This document shows positions 17,649 to 27,222 of a stretch of DNA of 61,618 nt, piece by piece; within the stretch, counting starts at the first letter, position 1, and every line of letters begins with the position of its first letter. A program made the position numbers and the translations under genes. This stretch comes from Terriglobales bacterium (lineage in GTDB: Bacteria > Acidobacteriota > Terriglobia > Terriglobales > Acidobacteriaceae), in the NCBI GenBank assembly GCA_030038475.1, contig JASHOU010000165.1, positions 1 through 61,618 of the forward strand, in the 5' to 3' direction. The notes under the pieces were generated by a model that saw only the letters and a list, made by a program, of their open reading frames with translations, did no database searches and was not told where the DNA came from.

Positions 17649-18323
17649 TTATCCCCGAATTTTCCCGGAATACAACGCCATGCCCACGACGGCGTCAATC
17701 CCCAACGCGTCGAGACTGTCGATTTCGTTTTGTTCGGTGATACCGCCGGCCACCACCAAATGCCGACGCGTGGCGCGCCGAATGGCATGAACCGTCTCCA
17801 TCGGAATACCGCCCATCAAGCCCTCGGTGTCGATATGCGTATAAAGAAATGTCTCGCAGAAAGGCTCCAGCTCGCGAATCATGTCGAAGGCAGTGACAGC
17901 AGTATCCGTGCGCCATCCGTCGATTGCAACCCGGCCTCTGCGCGAATCCAGAGCAAACACCAGCGCCGCCGGCCGAATTGTGGCGGCCAGCGCACGCGCA
18001 TGGTCGCAGTTGATGCAGCCTTCGCGCAATAATGCAGAACCGATGATCACCTTGCGTGCGCCCAGGTTCAGAATTTCCTGTGCTGTTTCCACGTTGCGAA
18101 TGCCGCCACCAACCTGGCAATTGAGCCGGCCGACGATCCGCTTCACCAACTCGCGGTTATCACCAACGCCGCGCGCTGCATCAAGATCGATGAGTTGGAC
18201 TATGGGGTACTTCGAAAAGCGCTCGATCCAATAATCGAAATTGTCGAATTCCAGTTTCTTTTTTTCACCCTGCACCAACTGCACGATCTTGCCGCCCATC
18301 AGATCGATCGATGGAATCAGCAT
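17649..18323 (-). CDS. hisA: ProFAR isomerase HisA
   Basis: A 224-residue (beta/alpha)8 barrel that isomerises ProFAR to PRFAR, the fourth step of histidine synthesis. The N-terminal catalytic Asp lies in [10 protein letters not shown]; the phosphate sites are VGGGIRN and VVAGGITE; the second acid lies in FALDSRRG. It is slightly shorter than typical HisA (about 240). The ATG at 18323 is favoured by a GAGGTG Shine-Dalgarno and lies inside the hisF end (7-base overlap); GTG 18329 is the alternative. It is the last biosynthetic gene of the his operon. Confidence 0.93.
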   Translation of the reverse strand: MLIPSIDLMGGKIVQLVQGEKKKLEFDNFDYWIERFSKYPIVQLIDLDAARGVGDNRELVKRIVGRLNCQVGGGIRNVETAQEILNLGARKVIIGSALLREGCINCDHARALAATIRPAALVFALDSRRGRVAIDGWRTDTAVTAFDMIRELEPFCETFLYTHIDTEGLMGGIPMETVHAIRRATRRHLVVAGGITEQNEIDSLDALGIDAVVGMALYSGKIRG

Positions 18324-19087
18324 GGCCACCTCACCGGCACATTAGCGGCCTGCAGTTCGCGTTTCAGCTGTCCGATATTCTCGAGACCGAAATGGAAGAT
18401 AGAAGCGGCCAAAGCGGCGTCGGCATGTCCATCGCCGAACACGTCGATGAAGTGTTGCGGCGAACCGGCGCCGCCCGAGGCAATCACAGGAATGGAAACG
18501 GCATCGGCCACGCTCTGCGTCAACTCGCAATCGAAGCCGGCTTTGGTGCCGTCGCGGTCCATCGAAGTAAGCAGAATTTCCCCAGCACCGCAATCGGCCG
18601 CCTCGCGCGCCCAGAGAATCGCGTCACGGCCAGTCGGCGTGCGCCCGCCGGCAACGAACACCTCGAAACCGCCGTGGTCATTTTTCTTGCGTCTGGCGTC
18701 GATCGCCACCACGACCGCCTGCGACCCGAATCGAGCTGCTATTCTTCCGATCAGCGCCGGATCCCTCACCGCTGCCGAGTTGATAGCAATCTTGTCGGCG
18801 CCGGCGTCGAACACCGCCTCGGCATCGGCGAGCTCTCGGATCCCTCCGCCCACGGTAAATGGAACAAATAAACGGCGTGCCGTGCGTGCAACCAGGTCGA
18901 GCATGGTGCTGCGGCGATCGCGGGTCGCCGTGATATCGAGAAAAACGATTTCGTCCGCGCCATCGCGGGCATGAGCGGCGGCACATTCTGCCGGATCGCC
19001 GGCATCGCGCAGATTCACGAACTGCACTCCCTTAACGACGCGGCCGCCATCCACGTCAAGACAAGCAATGATGCGCTTGGTCAGCAC
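18317..19087 (-). CDS. hisF: Imidazole glycerol phosphate synthase cyclase subunit HisF
   Basis: A 256-residue barrel enzyme that uses ammonia from HisH to convert PRFAR to imidazole glycerol phosphate and AICAR. Motifs: [12 protein letters not shown] with catalytic Asp11, [18 protein letters not shown] with the second Asp, and [11 protein letters not shown]. The start is GTG at 19087 with a GGAG upstream. A 51-base gap to hisH contains an 11-base repeat. Confidence 0.96.
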   Translation of the reverse strand: MLTKRIIACLDVDGGRVVKGVQFVNLRDAGDPAECAAAHARDGADEIVFLDITATRDRRSTMLDLVARTARRLFVPFTVGGGIRELADAEAVFDAGADKIAINSAAVRDPALIGRIAARFGSQAVVVAIDARRKKNDHGGFEVFVAGGRTPTGRDAILWAREAADCGAGEILLTSMDRDGTKAGFDCELTQSVADAVSIPVIASGGAGSPQHFIDVFGDGHADAALAASIFHFGLENIGQLKRELQAANVPVRWPC

Positions 19088-19120
19088 CGATCGACTCCAT
19101 AGATTTGCCCCAAACGACTG

Positions 19121-19146
19121 GCCTCAAAATTATTTGCCTCAAAATT
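19121..19146. repeat. Direct repeat GCCTCAAAATT, two copies
   Basis: Copies at 19121-19131 and 19136-19146. The second copy covers the hisH stop codon, so part of the HisH C-terminus is repeat-derived. Confidence 0.8.
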
Positions 19147-19762
19147 CGGCCTCGCAGAAATTGCTCAGAATCTGCAGTCCCACCGTCCAAGATTTTTCCG
19201 GATGAAACTGAACTCCGAAGATGTTGTCTTGCTCGACGACGGCAGAGAATTGCGTTCCGTATTCGGTCGCCGCAGTTGTGCAGCCGACCACCGGCGCGTG
19301 AAACGAATGCGTGTAGTAGACAAACGAATCGGGCGCAACATTGCGCAACAACCGCGACCCTTCACGCACCGACAACGAGTTCCATCCCACGTGCGGCGAT
19401 TTCACCGACGACGGAAATAGCCGGCATCGGCCGGCAAAGATTCCCGCGCCCGCACACTCGGGAGCTTCGTCACTGCCCTCGAACAGCCACTGCATTCCCA
19501 GGCAAATCCCCAGGAACGGCGTGCCGGATTTTGCCTTGTGCAGCACGGCTTGCCGCAGGCCGGTATTGTCAAGTCCGCTCAACGCCGAAAAGTGGCCGAC
19601 GCCGGGCAGCACGATCTTGTCCGCGGTGGCAACGATTTCAGGCTGCGTGGTTTGCACAACTTTGGCGCCGAGATAGTCCAGCGCCTTCTTCACGGAATTC
19701 AAGTTCCCGGCGCCGTAATCGACGAGCGCGATCGTGGAAGCGCGGGCGGATGAAACAGTCAT
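19139..19762 (-). CDS. hisH: Imidazole glycerol phosphate synthase glutaminase subunit HisH
   Basis: A 207-residue class I glutamine amidotransferase that supplies ammonia to HisF. The triad is visible: Cys87 (GICLGMQ), His187 and Glu189 (FHPEKS). The N-terminal [11 protein letters not shown] and VLPGVGHF are family signatures. The ATG overlaps the hisB stop as ATGA, indicating coupled translation. Confidence 0.96.
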   Translation of the reverse strand: MTVSSARASTIALVDYGAGNLNSVKKALDYLGAKVVQTTQPEIVATADKIVLPGVGHFSALSGLDNTGLRQAVLHKAKSGTPFLGICLGMQWLFEGSDEAPECAGAGIFAGRCRLFPSSVKSPHVGWNSLSVREGSRLLRNVAPDSFVYYTHSFHAPVVGCTTAATEYGTQFSAVVEQDNIFGVQFHPEKSWTVGLQILSNFCEAEF

Positions 19763-20388
19763 AAAAGACCCTTGGTGCTCGGTAACATGCGCGCCAGGCG
19801 GCGGTCACGCGAGCATGCCACACGAAGAGCTCGAGCGAAAGCCTTGAACAATGCTTCGATCTTGTGATGGCTGGAGCGTCCGTAGAGCACTCGCACGTGA
19901 ACGTTTGCGCGCGCGCCGCGAGCGAACCCTTCAAAGAAATCGCACACCAGTTCGCTCTGTAAATCGCCGACTCGCGCCGCTCGTACCTTAGTCTGAGCCA
20001 CGGCCACCGCGCGACCGCCAAAATCGACTGCCGCGAGGCCTAAAGTCTCATCCATGGTCATCAAAAAATAACCCGCGCGCAGAATTCCGCGCCGGTCGCC
20101 CAAAGCGCGATCGAACGCCTCACCCAACGCGATCCCAACGTCTTCCACGGTGTGGTGCTGGTCAACATCCAGATCGCCGCGAGCGGCGAGTTTCAAGTCA
20201 AACGCGCCGTGACGTGCGAATAGTTCGAGCATGTGGTCGAGAAAACGGATTCCGGTAGAAACTTCATATTTGCCGCGACCATCGATGTTCAGCGCAATCT
20301 GAATCTCTGTCTCGGTGGTTGTGCGATGGAGTTTCGCCTTCCTCACACTCGCATGCAAATTTCTTACCGCTGCGCGCGCCTCAAGCAT
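19759..20388 (-). CDS. hisB: Imidazoleglycerol-phosphate dehydratase HisB
   Basis: A 209-residue single-function HisB (dehydratase only, no phosphatase domain). Metal-binding motifs: [25 protein letters not shown] and [20 protein letters not shown]. The start has a GGAG Shine-Dalgarno; the first about 15 residues extend beyond the usual R-x-T-x-E-T start. It overlaps hisD by 8 bases and hisH by 4. Confidence 0.95.
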   Translation of the reverse strand: MLEARAAVRNLHASVRKAKLHRTTTETEIQIALNIDGRGKYEVSTGIRFLDHMLELFARHGAFDLKLAARGDLDVDQHHTVEDVGIALGEAFDRALGDRRGILRAGYFLMTMDETLGLAAVDFGGRAVAVAQTKVRAARVGDLQSELVCDFFEGFARGARANVHVRVLYGRSSHHKIEALFKAFARALRVACSRDRRLARMLPSTKGLL

Positions 20389-21670
20389 GGGAACTCCTCA
20401 CTCGGAACGCCTCGGCATGTCCGCGCAGGCCTTCTGCGGTCGCCAGCACTATGCCGTGAGCCCCAATGCTTTCGATTCCCTCGCGCGAGAGTTGCTGGCA
20501 GCCGATGACGCGGACAAAATCGAGCACGCTGAGTCCGCCACGTATCCGTGCCATCGCTGCCGTCGGCAACACATGGTTGGTTCCGGAGACGTAGTCGCCC
20601 GCAGCCTGAGGAGTGAACTCGTCGAGAAAAATCGCGCCCGCATGTTGCACGGCGGGCGCCAGTTCCGCCGGGACCGTGAGATGCTCCGGGGCGATGCGAT
20701 TCGCCATTTCGACCGCCTGCTCGAGCGAAGCGGCCAAAAGAATTGCCCCGCGAGTCGAGAGCGATTGGGCAGCGATCGGATTCGCCCTGGTACGCATCTG
20801 CACTTCACTCTGAACGCTCTTCGCTAAAGCTTTCGAAGTCGTGATGAAGACGCAGAGCGCGTCGGGATCGTGCTCCGCCTGCGCCGCCAGATCGCAAGCA
20901 ATGCAAGCAGGATCGCCGTCCGCACTGATAACAACGGCTTCGGTAGGACCGGCGAGAAATTCGATGGCACAGTCGAAGGCCACTATTTTCTTGGCAGCAG
21001 TTACGTAGCGATTGCCGGGACCGACAATCTTGTCGACGCGCGGAATTTCTTCCGTGCCATAAGCCAGAGCGGCGATGGCCTGCGCTCCGCCAATCCGGTA
21101 GAACTCTCGCACGCCGAGGAATGCGGCCGCCGCCAAGGTAGCCTGCCCGGGATGTGGAGAGACGACTCGAATCTGCCGGACACCGGCGACTTGCGCCGGA
21201 ATCACGGTCATCAGCACCGTCGATGGTAAAGGATAGCGGCCGCCGGGGACATAACATCCTACCGACTCCAGCGGACGCACCAATTGCCCGATGCTGACGC
21301 CGGGCTGAATTTCGCGGCGCCACTCCTCTGGCGTCTGCCACTCCGCATAACGGCGGATATTGTCCGCAGCCAGTTTGATTGCTTCTCGTAATTCTTGATC
21401 CGTCTGCTCCCACGCATTGTGGAGTTCTTCCTCGGGAACACGCAGCGGCTCGCCCTTGGCCAATCCGTCCCAACGCGTGGCGTAGCGGCGCACCGCACGA
21501 TCGCCGTTACGGCGGACGTCATTCACAATGCGGCGTACCGCCGGCTCGACTTCTGCGAGATCGGTGGCGCCGCGCGAGGCAAGCGCCGTCAGCAAACGAT
21601 CCCGCTCATCGCCCTGAAAAATTCGCATCACGCTATTGCGCCGTGGATGATGGCGCGCCGGCTTCCGCAT
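20381..21670 (-). CDS. hisD: Histidinol dehydrogenase HisD
   Basis: A 429-residue zinc enzyme performing the last two oxidations to histidine. Signatures: [61 protein letters not shown] and SGTNHVLPT. The ATG at 21670 has a GGGGAAA upstream; ATG 21628 (MRIFQ) is an alternative. The open frame continues into hisG but those residues do not look like HisD. A 14-base gap separates it from hisG. Confidence 0.94.
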   Translation of the reverse strand: MRKPARHHPRRNSVMRIFQGDERDRLLTALASRGATDLAEVEPAVRRIVNDVRRNGDRAVRRYATRWDGLAKGEPLRVPEEELHNAWEQTDQELREAIKLAADNIRRYAEWQTPEEWRREIQPGVSIGQLVRPLESVGCYVPGGRYPLPSTVLMTVIPAQVAGVRQIRVVSPHPGQATLAAAAFLGVREFYRIGGAQAIAALAYGTEEIPRVDKIVGPGNRYVTAAKKIVAFDCAIEFLAGPTEAVVISADGDPACIACDLAAQAEHDPDALCVFITTSKALAKSVQSEVQMRTRANPIAAQSLSTRGAILLAASLEQAVEMANRIAPEHLTVPAELAPAVQHAGAIFLDEFTPQAAGDYVSGTNHVLPTAAMARIRGGLSVLDFVRVIGCQQLSREGIESIGAHGIVLATAEGLRGHAEAFRVRSSHA

Positions 21671-21684
21671 TAATTTTCCCCGCG

Positions 21685-22554
21685 TCACAAGACCACCTTG
21701 TTGAGCGGATATTCGACGATGCCCTGAGCGTTGGCTTGTTTCAGTTTCGGAATCAGCGACCAGGCTGCTTGCTCCTCGATGACGGTGTTCACTGCGACCC
21801 ATTCGCCATCGGCTAGCGGAGCCACAGTTGGATTTTGCAGCGCGGGCAAAAGACGAAGAACCGCAGGCAAGTCTGGTTTGCGCACGTTGAGCATCAGTCC
21901 CACGCGTCCCAGCGCGGCCATCGCTCCGTTCAGCATCACCGCCAGGTTCTCAATCTTTTGCCGCCGCGTCGAATCGGCCCACGCGGCCTTGTTCGCTACC
22001 AGCTGCGTATTCGACTCGAGCACCGTTTGCAGAATTCTCAGATGATTCGCATGCAGCGAACTACCCGTCTCCGTAACCTCGACAATGGCGTCGGCCAGCA
22101 ATGGCGGCTTGACTTCAGTTGCACCCCAGGAGAACTCAACGCGGACGTCAACGTTCCGCTGCGCAAAGTAATTGCGCGTAAAGCTCACCAGCTCCGTAGC
22201 AATGATGCGGCCGTTAAGGTCTTCCAGTTTCTGGAAAGGAGAATCCTCGGGAACAGCGAGCACCCACCTGACTCTACCCATGCTTTGTTTCGAATAAATC
22301 AGATCACTCACTTTCACGACCTCAAGGCCGCTTTCGAGCACCCAATCGAGTCCGGTCAAGCCGGCATCCAAAGCGCCGTGTTCGACGTAACGCGCCATCT
22401 CCTGCGCGCGAATCAACATGCATTCGATTTCGGGATCATCAGTGGCGGCGAAATAGGTGCGGGCGTTGGTGTACACGTGCAGGCCGGCGCGCGTGAACAG
22501 CTTCAACGTCGCCTCCTGCAAGCTCCCTTTCGGAATGCCAAGCCGCAGTTTCAT
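21685..22554 (-). CDS. hisG: ATP phosphoribosyltransferase HisG (long form)
   Basis: A 289-residue first enzyme of histidine synthesis. The N-terminal [26 protein letters not shown] and [11 protein letters not shown] define the catalytic domains. The about 75-residue C-terminal ACT-like domain marks the long hexameric form, which is feedback-inhibited by histidine and needs no HisZ. The start codon overlaps the hisI stop (ATGA). Confidence 0.95.
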   Translation of the reverse strand: MKLRLGIPKGSLQEATLKLFTRAGLHVYTNARTYFAATDDPEIECMLIRAQEMARYVEHGALDAGLTGLDWVLESGLEVVKVSDLIYSKQSMGRVRWVLAVPEDSPFQKLEDLNGRIIATELVSFTRNYFAQRNVDVRVEFSWGATEVKPPLLADAIVEVTETGSSLHANHLRILQTVLESNTQLVANKAAWADSTRRQKIENLAVMLNGAMAALGRVGLMLNVRKPDLPAVLRLLPALQNPTVAPLADGEWVAVNTVIEEQAAWSLIPKLKQANAQGIVEYPLNKVVL

Positions 22555-22943
22555 CGCTCCACCTTTTGTTCCGCGGGCTTCGCTCGCTCAACCTGCGCAG
22601 AACCAGACGCCAATCTGGTGAGCGGGAGCTCCTCGGTAAAGCAGGAGCGCGTCCCCTTATGGCAAACCTTCCCATCGCCCAACACACGGACGCGCAGCAG
22701 CACTGTATCGCGGTCGCAGTCGGCGAAGGCATCAACAACTTGCAGGCGATTGCCCGACGTTTCTCCTTTGGTCCATAATTTTTTCCGGGTGCGGCTGTAG
22801 AAGGTCACAAATTCGCTGCGCAGTGTCATATTCAACGCGTCAGAATTCATGAACCCCACCATCAGCATTTCGCCGTTATCGGCATCCTGAATGACCGCAG
22901 GCACCAGGCCCTGCATCTTGTCGAAATCGATATCAATGTTCAT
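22551..22943 (-). CDS. hisI: Phosphoribosyl-AMP cyclohydrolase HisI
   Basis: A 130-residue zinc enzyme that opens the purine ring of PR-AMP. Motifs: [20 protein letters not shown]-type [10 protein letters not shown] and [10 protein letters not shown] (zinc-binding Cys and His). No HisE pyrophosphohydrolase domain is fused, so hisE, hisC and the histidinol phosphatase must be elsewhere. It is the first structural gene after the His leader and attenuator. Confidence 0.95.
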   Translation of the reverse strand: MNIDIDFDKMQGLVPAVIQDADNGEMLMVGFMNSDALNMTLRSEFVTFYSRTRKKLWTKGETSGNRLQVVDAFADCDRDTVLLRVRVLGDGKVCHKGTRSCFTEELPLTRLASGSAQVERAKPAEQKVER

Positions 22944-22985
22944 CGGATTAGCCTAAACGTCCTTATGAGATTTTGAAAAACTTCC

Positions 22986-23028
22986 TGAAAAGCAAAAAGC
23001 CCGCTGCGCATTCGCCGCCGGCGGGCTT
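22986..23028 (-). terminator. His operon attenuator terminator
   Basis: On the minus strand AAGCCCGC (23028-23021) pairs with GCGGGCTT (23004-22997), with a 16-base loop, followed by TTTGCTTTT. It lies between the His-rich leader peptide and hisI. The 5' arm can instead pair with GGCGGG inside the last codons of the leader, giving an antiterminator. Confidence 0.85.
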
Positions 23029-23055
23029 GGATTTCCTATTCTTACGATTGCTTGG

Positions 23056-23130
23056 TTATCCGTTGCCCCCCGCCGACACGCTCACCGTATGGTGATGATG
23101 ATGGTGACGGTGCTGGGTCAACTGATCCAT
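23056..23130 (-). CDS. hisL: His operon leader peptide
   Basis: A 24-residue peptide whose core is HRHHHHHH: seven His codons (residues 7 and 9-14), then TVSVSAGGNG and TAA. It ends 27 bases before the attenuator terminator and 112 bases before hisI. This is the classic his attenuation design: ribosome stalling at His codons favours the antiterminator. The ATG at 23130 is only about 4 bases from the predicted transcription start, with no room for a Shine-Dalgarno, so translation is probably nearly leaderless. Confidence 0.9.
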   Translation of the reverse strand: MDQLTQHRHHHHHHTVSVSAGGNG

Positions 23131-23140
23131 ACTAAGAACG

Positions 23141-23169
23141 ATACTAGGGAAGGCGCTGAGCATTGTCAA
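23141..23169 (-). promoter_or_regulatory. His operon promoter
   Basis: On the minus strand TTGACA (23169-23164), a 17-base spacer, then TAGTAT (23146-23141). The predicted start near 23134 sits just before the leader ATG at 23130. Confidence 0.75.
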
Positions 23170-23296
23170 TCCGTGGTTGTGTCCCAATCTGCTTTTCCAG
23201 CACGGCGACATAGAGATAGCAAACATCTTGAATTGGCAAAAAAGCAGAAATGAAATATCTGCCAAGAAGTTGAGTATCTTCGTGCCGGATTGGGCC

Positions 23297-23321
23297 TCTC
23301 CGTGTCTCTGTCCTCCGTGGC
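23297..23321. repeat. Dispersed intergenic repeat of the CACGGAGACAC type
   Basis: CTCCGTGTCTCTGTCCTCCGTGG lies between the his promoter and the beta-barrel gene. The same unit forms an inverted pair around 38098-38285. Confidence 0.6.
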
Positions 23322-23355
23322 AGAAAGGTGAATTACATGACCTGTGATCGCGCTG

Positions 23356-23976
23356 TTATCGCCTCCCAAAACGGTAAGCGATGCTGGTAACCAGGCGAAT
23401 ATTATTTTGGAACGTCATTTCCGCGTTGGAATTGGCGAAGGTAGTGCGCAGATAGTCGCCTCCGACTCGAATAGCAAAACGCCCCGGGAGATTGCGTTCG
23501 ACTCCGCCGCCAATGGCATAGGAAAATCGCATCACGGTTCCACCCAGGTAGTAAGTTCCTTTGACCGGAACGGCGCTGTTCACCACGCTGATGCCGGCCA
23601 GCGTATGAACAAAGACCCGAGTTCTTCCGAAGTCGACCGGGTGGAAGGTGGCGCCCGCCAGCAGACTCCCCACGTTGCCGCTGTGCGCGGTGCCAAGCAC
23701 GCTGCCTGCCCGCGCATAGCTTGAATCGACGGAGATTCCCCAGTGCGGACTCAGATCCATCAACGCATTGGCATCCAGTCCGCTCAAGCCGATGCGTTGC
23801 CGCGAGGGAGTATCCAGATCGAGATAGGTATAACCGGCGCTTGCTTCAAACTCGGGACCGGTAGCCGCCGCTCGCGCCGGCCCGAGTAAGGATTCCTGTC
23901 CGAGAAGCGGTGAGATCAGAACTAGAACCAGAAAGATACGTGTTAAGACCAGAAAGATGCGTACGATTCTCTTCAT
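23356..23976 (-). CDS. Outer-membrane beta-barrel protein
   Basis: 206 residues with a signal peptide followed by alternating strands (FEASAGYTYLDLD, YAIGGGVERNL, FAIRVGGDYLRT) and an end on VTSIAYRFGRR, typical of 8-strand OmpA/OmpW-like barrels. A GGGGATAA Shine-Dalgarno precedes the ATG. The signal peptide contains a duplicated RIFLVL unit from a 21-base direct repeat. The function is unknown. Confidence 0.75.
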   Translation of the reverse strand: MKRIVRIFLVLTRIFLVLVLISPLLGQESLLGPARAAATGPEFEASAGYTYLDLDTPSRQRIGLSGLDANALMDLSPHWGISVDSSYARAGSVLGTAHSGNVGSLLAGATFHPVDFGRTRVFVHTLAGISVVNSAVPVKGTYYLGGTVMRFSYAIGGGVERNLPGRFAIRVGGDYLRTTFANSNAEMTFQNNIRLVTSIAYRFGRR

Positions 23977-24478
23977 CGGCTTATCCCCGCAGCGATTTGA
24001 TCGAACGGCTTTGGTAAAGCATTTTTGTGACCACGCAGTTGCGACGCGTGATGAACGGTGAACACGCGAGTAAGTCGAACAATGGAAAGCAAATTGAGAT
24101 TAGCGGTGAACCGAAATCAACGATGCTCGTGCGATCCAGTTCTGGATTGGGAGTAATGGAGACCAAAACTGAAAAGGCTTTTCGGGCCTTTCCTGGGCGG
24201 ATTGTTGCGGGCCCGTTTGTCCGGCTTGGAGATCTTTCAATCCGGCGGCATTCGCCAGAGTGTCTCAGTCCAACTGGATCAAGCCGTTGCGCAGAGCCAA
24301 ATTTGGCGATGTACGTCCTAATTCCCGCTTGTTATCCTAGAGTCAGGCAGAAATGACCAAGGTCCAAGGCGCGCGGGATAAGTTAGCTCAGAACGCGCCC
24401 TTCGGGTCGGGCAGCTTACCAGTCGGTGCCAATCGCAGATCGTTCTCGACAGAGAGCAACATCGCGAACTATTAAACC
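23977..24478. other. Intergenic region, no gene recognised
   Basis: 502 bases between divergently transcribed genes. Short open frames exist on both strands but their residue composition is not protein-like. A hairpin AAAGGC/GCCTTT near 24172-24192 is the only structure noted. Promoters for both flanking genes should lie here; none was convincing. Confidence 0.5.
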
Positions 24479-25726
24479 ATGCAAACGGTCGTCGCCGTTT
24501 TCGGACAGATTTTCAGCACCCTCTGGGCGCACAAGCTTCGCTCGTTCCTCACCATGTTCGGCATCGCCTGGGGCGTTGGTTCGCTGCTGCTGCTGGTCGG
24601 CCTGGGCGAAGGTTTCCGAAGCGGCAGTAAGCGCAACCTCGCGGAGTACGGCGAAAACATCATCATGATCTTCCCCGGCCGAGCTCCGGCCGTTGCCGGC
24701 AGCATGAACTCCGCGCGCCAGTACCGCCTCACGTATCAGGATTACCTCGACATCCGCAAAGAGTCGCCGCATATCAAGGCCATTACTCCCATCCTCGCCA
24801 CTGACGACGTGCATGCCGTCAGCGAGTTCGCCAGCGCCAGCGGCCAACTCAACGGCGTCGAACCGCAGTACAAGGGAATCCGTTTTCTTCCGCTGAAACA
24901 GGGCCGCTGGTTCAACCAGCTCGACGAAGCTCAGAAACGCGACGTTGTCGTCCTCGGCGATGAGATGACCCGCAGCCTTTTTCCCGGACGGCCCGCCGTC
25001 GGCTCGTTCATCCTGCTCAATGACCATCGCTTTGAAGTCGTGGGCACTGTCAGCCGGGTCGGTCGCGGCGACGACAACTTAACCAACACCCGCTGCTATA
25101 TTCCATTCCAGGTCATGCGCAGCGATTTCCCGCTCAAAGGCGAGGAATCCTACGACGCCATCTCCATGATCTACTATCAGCCATTCAGCGCCGACGAACA
25201 CCTGGTCACGCAGAGTGAAGCCCGCCGCGTCATCGCCCGCAATCACGGCTTCGACTATCACGATGAAGACGCCTTCGAGGGCATCGACAGCGTTCAGCAG
25301 GCGCAAATGATGGGCACCATCTTCGACGCCATGAATGAATTCCTCGGCACCGTCGGCCTGGTTACGCTCGCACTCGGAGCGATCGGCGTCATCAACATCA
25401 TGCTCATTGCCGTGACCGAGCGCACTCGCGAAATCGGACTGCGGAAAGCGCTCGGCGCGACCAATCGCAGCATCATGCTGCAGTTTTTCGCCGAAGGCAT
25501 TCTGCTCACGCTGGTCAGCGGGCTCATCGGCATGGGACTGGCCGGGGGCTTCATGGCCTTGCTCAGCAATTACAATGGGCCCGGCGGATTCGATCCACCG
25601 CGCCTGGTCTTGAAGACTGCCGTCCTCGCTATCGCCAGCCTGGCTCTCGCCGGAGTCGCCGCCGGTCTCTACCCGGCACGTAAGGCCGCGCGCCTGGAAC
25701 CGGTCGAAGCATTGCGGCAGGAATGA
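24479..25726 (+). CDS. ABC transporter permease, MacB/FtsX family (first of a pair)
   Basis: 415 residues: an N-terminal helix (LRSFLTMFGIAWGVGSLLLLVG), a large periplasmic MacB_PCD domain, then three C-terminal helices of an FtsX domain with the typical AVTERTREIGLRKALGATN loop and the terminal LYPARKAARLEPVEALRQE. Such permeases act in mechanotransmission-type export of lipoproteins, peptides or macrolides. No ATPase gene is adjacent. The ATG at 24479 has no clear Shine-Dalgarno. Confidence 0.9.
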   Translation: MQTVVAVFGQIFSTLWAHKLRSFLTMFGIAWGVGSLLLLVGLGEGFRSGSKRNLAEYGENIIMIFPGRAPAVAGSMNSARQYRLTYQDYLDIRKESPHIKAITPILATDDVHAVSEFASASGQLNGVEPQYKGIRFLPLKQGRWFNQLDEAQKRDVVVLGDEMTRSLFPGRPAVGSFILLNDHRFEVVGTVSRVGRGDDNLTNTRCYIPFQVMRSDFPLKGEESYDAISMIYYQPFSADEHLVTQSEARRVIARNHGFDYHDEDAFEGIDSVQQAQMMGTIFDAMNEFLGTVGLVTLALGAIGVINIMLIAVTERTREIGLRKALGATNRSIMLQFFAEGILLTLVSGLIGMGLAGGFMALLSNYNGPGGFDPPRLVLKTAVLAIASLALAGVAAGLYPARKAARLEPVEALRQE

Positions 25727-25730
25727 AAAA

Positions 25731-25814
25731 CAATTTGCAATTGGTAATTGGTGATTTGTAATTTAAAACCCTGCGGAACGCCAATTACAAATTACAAATT
25801 GCCAATTACAAATT
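25731..25814. repeat. ATTACAAATT-type repeat in two inverted arms
   Basis: Arm 1 (25731-25764) is built of AATTGGTAATTGGTGATTTG units. Arm 2 (25781-25814) is built of CCAATTACAAATTACAAATT units. The arms are imperfect inverse copies with a 16-base G+C-richer centre. They fill the gap between the two permease genes. Related copies occur at 38552-38590 and 54176-54284. Confidence 0.9.
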
Positions 25815-25816
25815 CT

Positions 25817-27058
25817 ATGATTTCCGACCTGCTCCAGGAGTCTTACACCGCCATGCGCTACAACCGGCGGCGCACCGCGCTCACCATGCTCGGCATGGCC
25901 TGGGGCATCGCTACCGTCGTCATGCTGCTCGCCTATGGCGACGGTTTCGGCCGCGCTTGCGCCAACATCTTCGCCAACTTCGGAACTAAACTCATGATCG
26001 TGATTCCCGGCCGCTCCACCATGCAGGCTGGTGGCCAGAAGGCCGGCGCACAAATCCGCTTCACTCTCGACGACGTCGATCTGCTCACGACCAACATCCC
26101 GCAGATCGCACACATCACCCCCGATGTCTCCAAGAATGCGAATGTGGCCTACGACACTCGCTCTTACACCATGGACGTCAATGGCGAGTACCCCAACACT
26201 TTCGGCATTCGCGCTCTCAGCCTCGCCCAGGGACGCTTCTACAACCCTGAGGATGAGATCCAGCACGCGCGCGTCGCCGTCATCGGTTCCGACACCAAGG
26301 AAAAGCTTTTCTCCGGTCGCAACGCCCTGGGCGAGCGCATTCGCGTCGATGGCATCAGCTTTGAAATCGTCGGCGTTCTCGCCCCCAAGATGCAGGGTGG
26401 TGAAGATAGAATCAATCGCGTCGTCTACGTCCCGTTCACCACCATGGGCGACCTCAAGGACACTCACTACCTCGACGGCATCTGGTTCAACTACGAAACC
26501 AACGACTATGAACGGATCGAGCAATCTGTGCGCTACATGATGGCCGCGCAGCACAAATTCAATCCCGCCGACCGCCGCGCCCTCATGGTCTTCAATCTTA
26601 TGGAGCAGGTCCACCAGTTCGAGCTCATCACCATCGGCCTGAAGATCCTGCTCGGTTTCATTGGCACCCTCACTCTCGGCATCGGCGGCGTCGGTTTGAT
26701 GAACATCATGCTCGTCTCGGTTACGCAGCGCACCCGCGAAATTGGCGTGGAGAAGGCTCTCGGCGCGCGCCGCCGGCACATCTTTTTTCAATTTCTGGCT
26801 GAGGCTCTTACCATCACCTTCATGGGCGGACTGCTCGGCATTATCCTGGCTTACGTTGTTTCCCTCGCCGCCGGCAGGCTTACACTCTACAGCGCGATGG
26901 CGAAACATGCCGAGGCTGGCGACATTCGCCTGATGATCAACCCGCTCACTTTGATCGTCGCGATCCTCATCCTGACCGCCGTCGGATTGGTCAGTGGCAT
27001 GGTCCCGGCCATTCGCGCTTCCCGTCTCGATCCGATCGAAGCTCTTCGCTACGAGTAG
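25817..27058 (+). CDS. ABC transporter permease, MacB/FtsX family (second of a pair)
   Basis: 413 residues with the same plan as its neighbour: an N-terminal helix (ALTMLGMAWGIATVVMLLAYG), MacB_PCD and FtsX with SVTQRTREIGVEKALGARR and the final AIRASRLDPIEALRYE. The ATG at 25817 is chosen because the in-frame upstream residues (ITNYKLPITN) are read-through of the intergenic repeat. The two permeases are related but clearly diverged, so they could form a heterodimer. The ATPase must be encoded elsewhere. Confidence 0.9.
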   Translation: MISDLLQESYTAMRYNRRRTALTMLGMAWGIATVVMLLAYGDGFGRACANIFANFGTKLMIVIPGRSTMQAGGQKAGAQIRFTLDDVDLLTTNIPQIAHITPDVSKNANVAYDTRSYTMDVNGEYPNTFGIRALSLAQGRFYNPEDEIQHARVAVIGSDTKEKLFSGRNALGERIRVDGISFEIVGVLAPKMQGGEDRINRVVYVPFTTMGDLKDTHYLDGIWFNYETNDYERIEQSVRYMMAAQHKFNPADRRALMVFNLMEQVHQFELITIGLKILLGFIGTLTLGIGGVGLMNIMLVSVTQRTREIGVEKALGARRRHIFFQFLAEALTITFMGGLLGIILAYVVSLAAGRLTLYSAMAKHAEAGDIRLMINPLTLIVAILILTAVGLVSGMVPAIRASRLDPIEALRYE

Positions 27059-27222
27059 CCTCGCACCGGCGCCAACCCCGTTTCACCCCGAGTTCATTCG
27101 AAGCCCGCTGCGACAGGGTTGCCGTGCGCTTGCTCCGGCTCTCCTGCTAAAATCCTCAACAACCACCGAAACACCTCAACCGAAGTAGTGTTATTTCCTT
27201 TTGGAGGATGGAGAAATCAAAA

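Noticed and set aside
24027-24356. 109-codon frame in the gap before the first permease
   Set aside because: No Shine-Dalgarno, no hydrophobic or domain pattern, composition like non-coding DNA.
25748-25816. N-terminal extension of the second permease (ITNYKLPITN)
   Set aside because: Translation of the intergenic AATTAC repeat from a TTG; the family alignment starts at the ATG at 25817.
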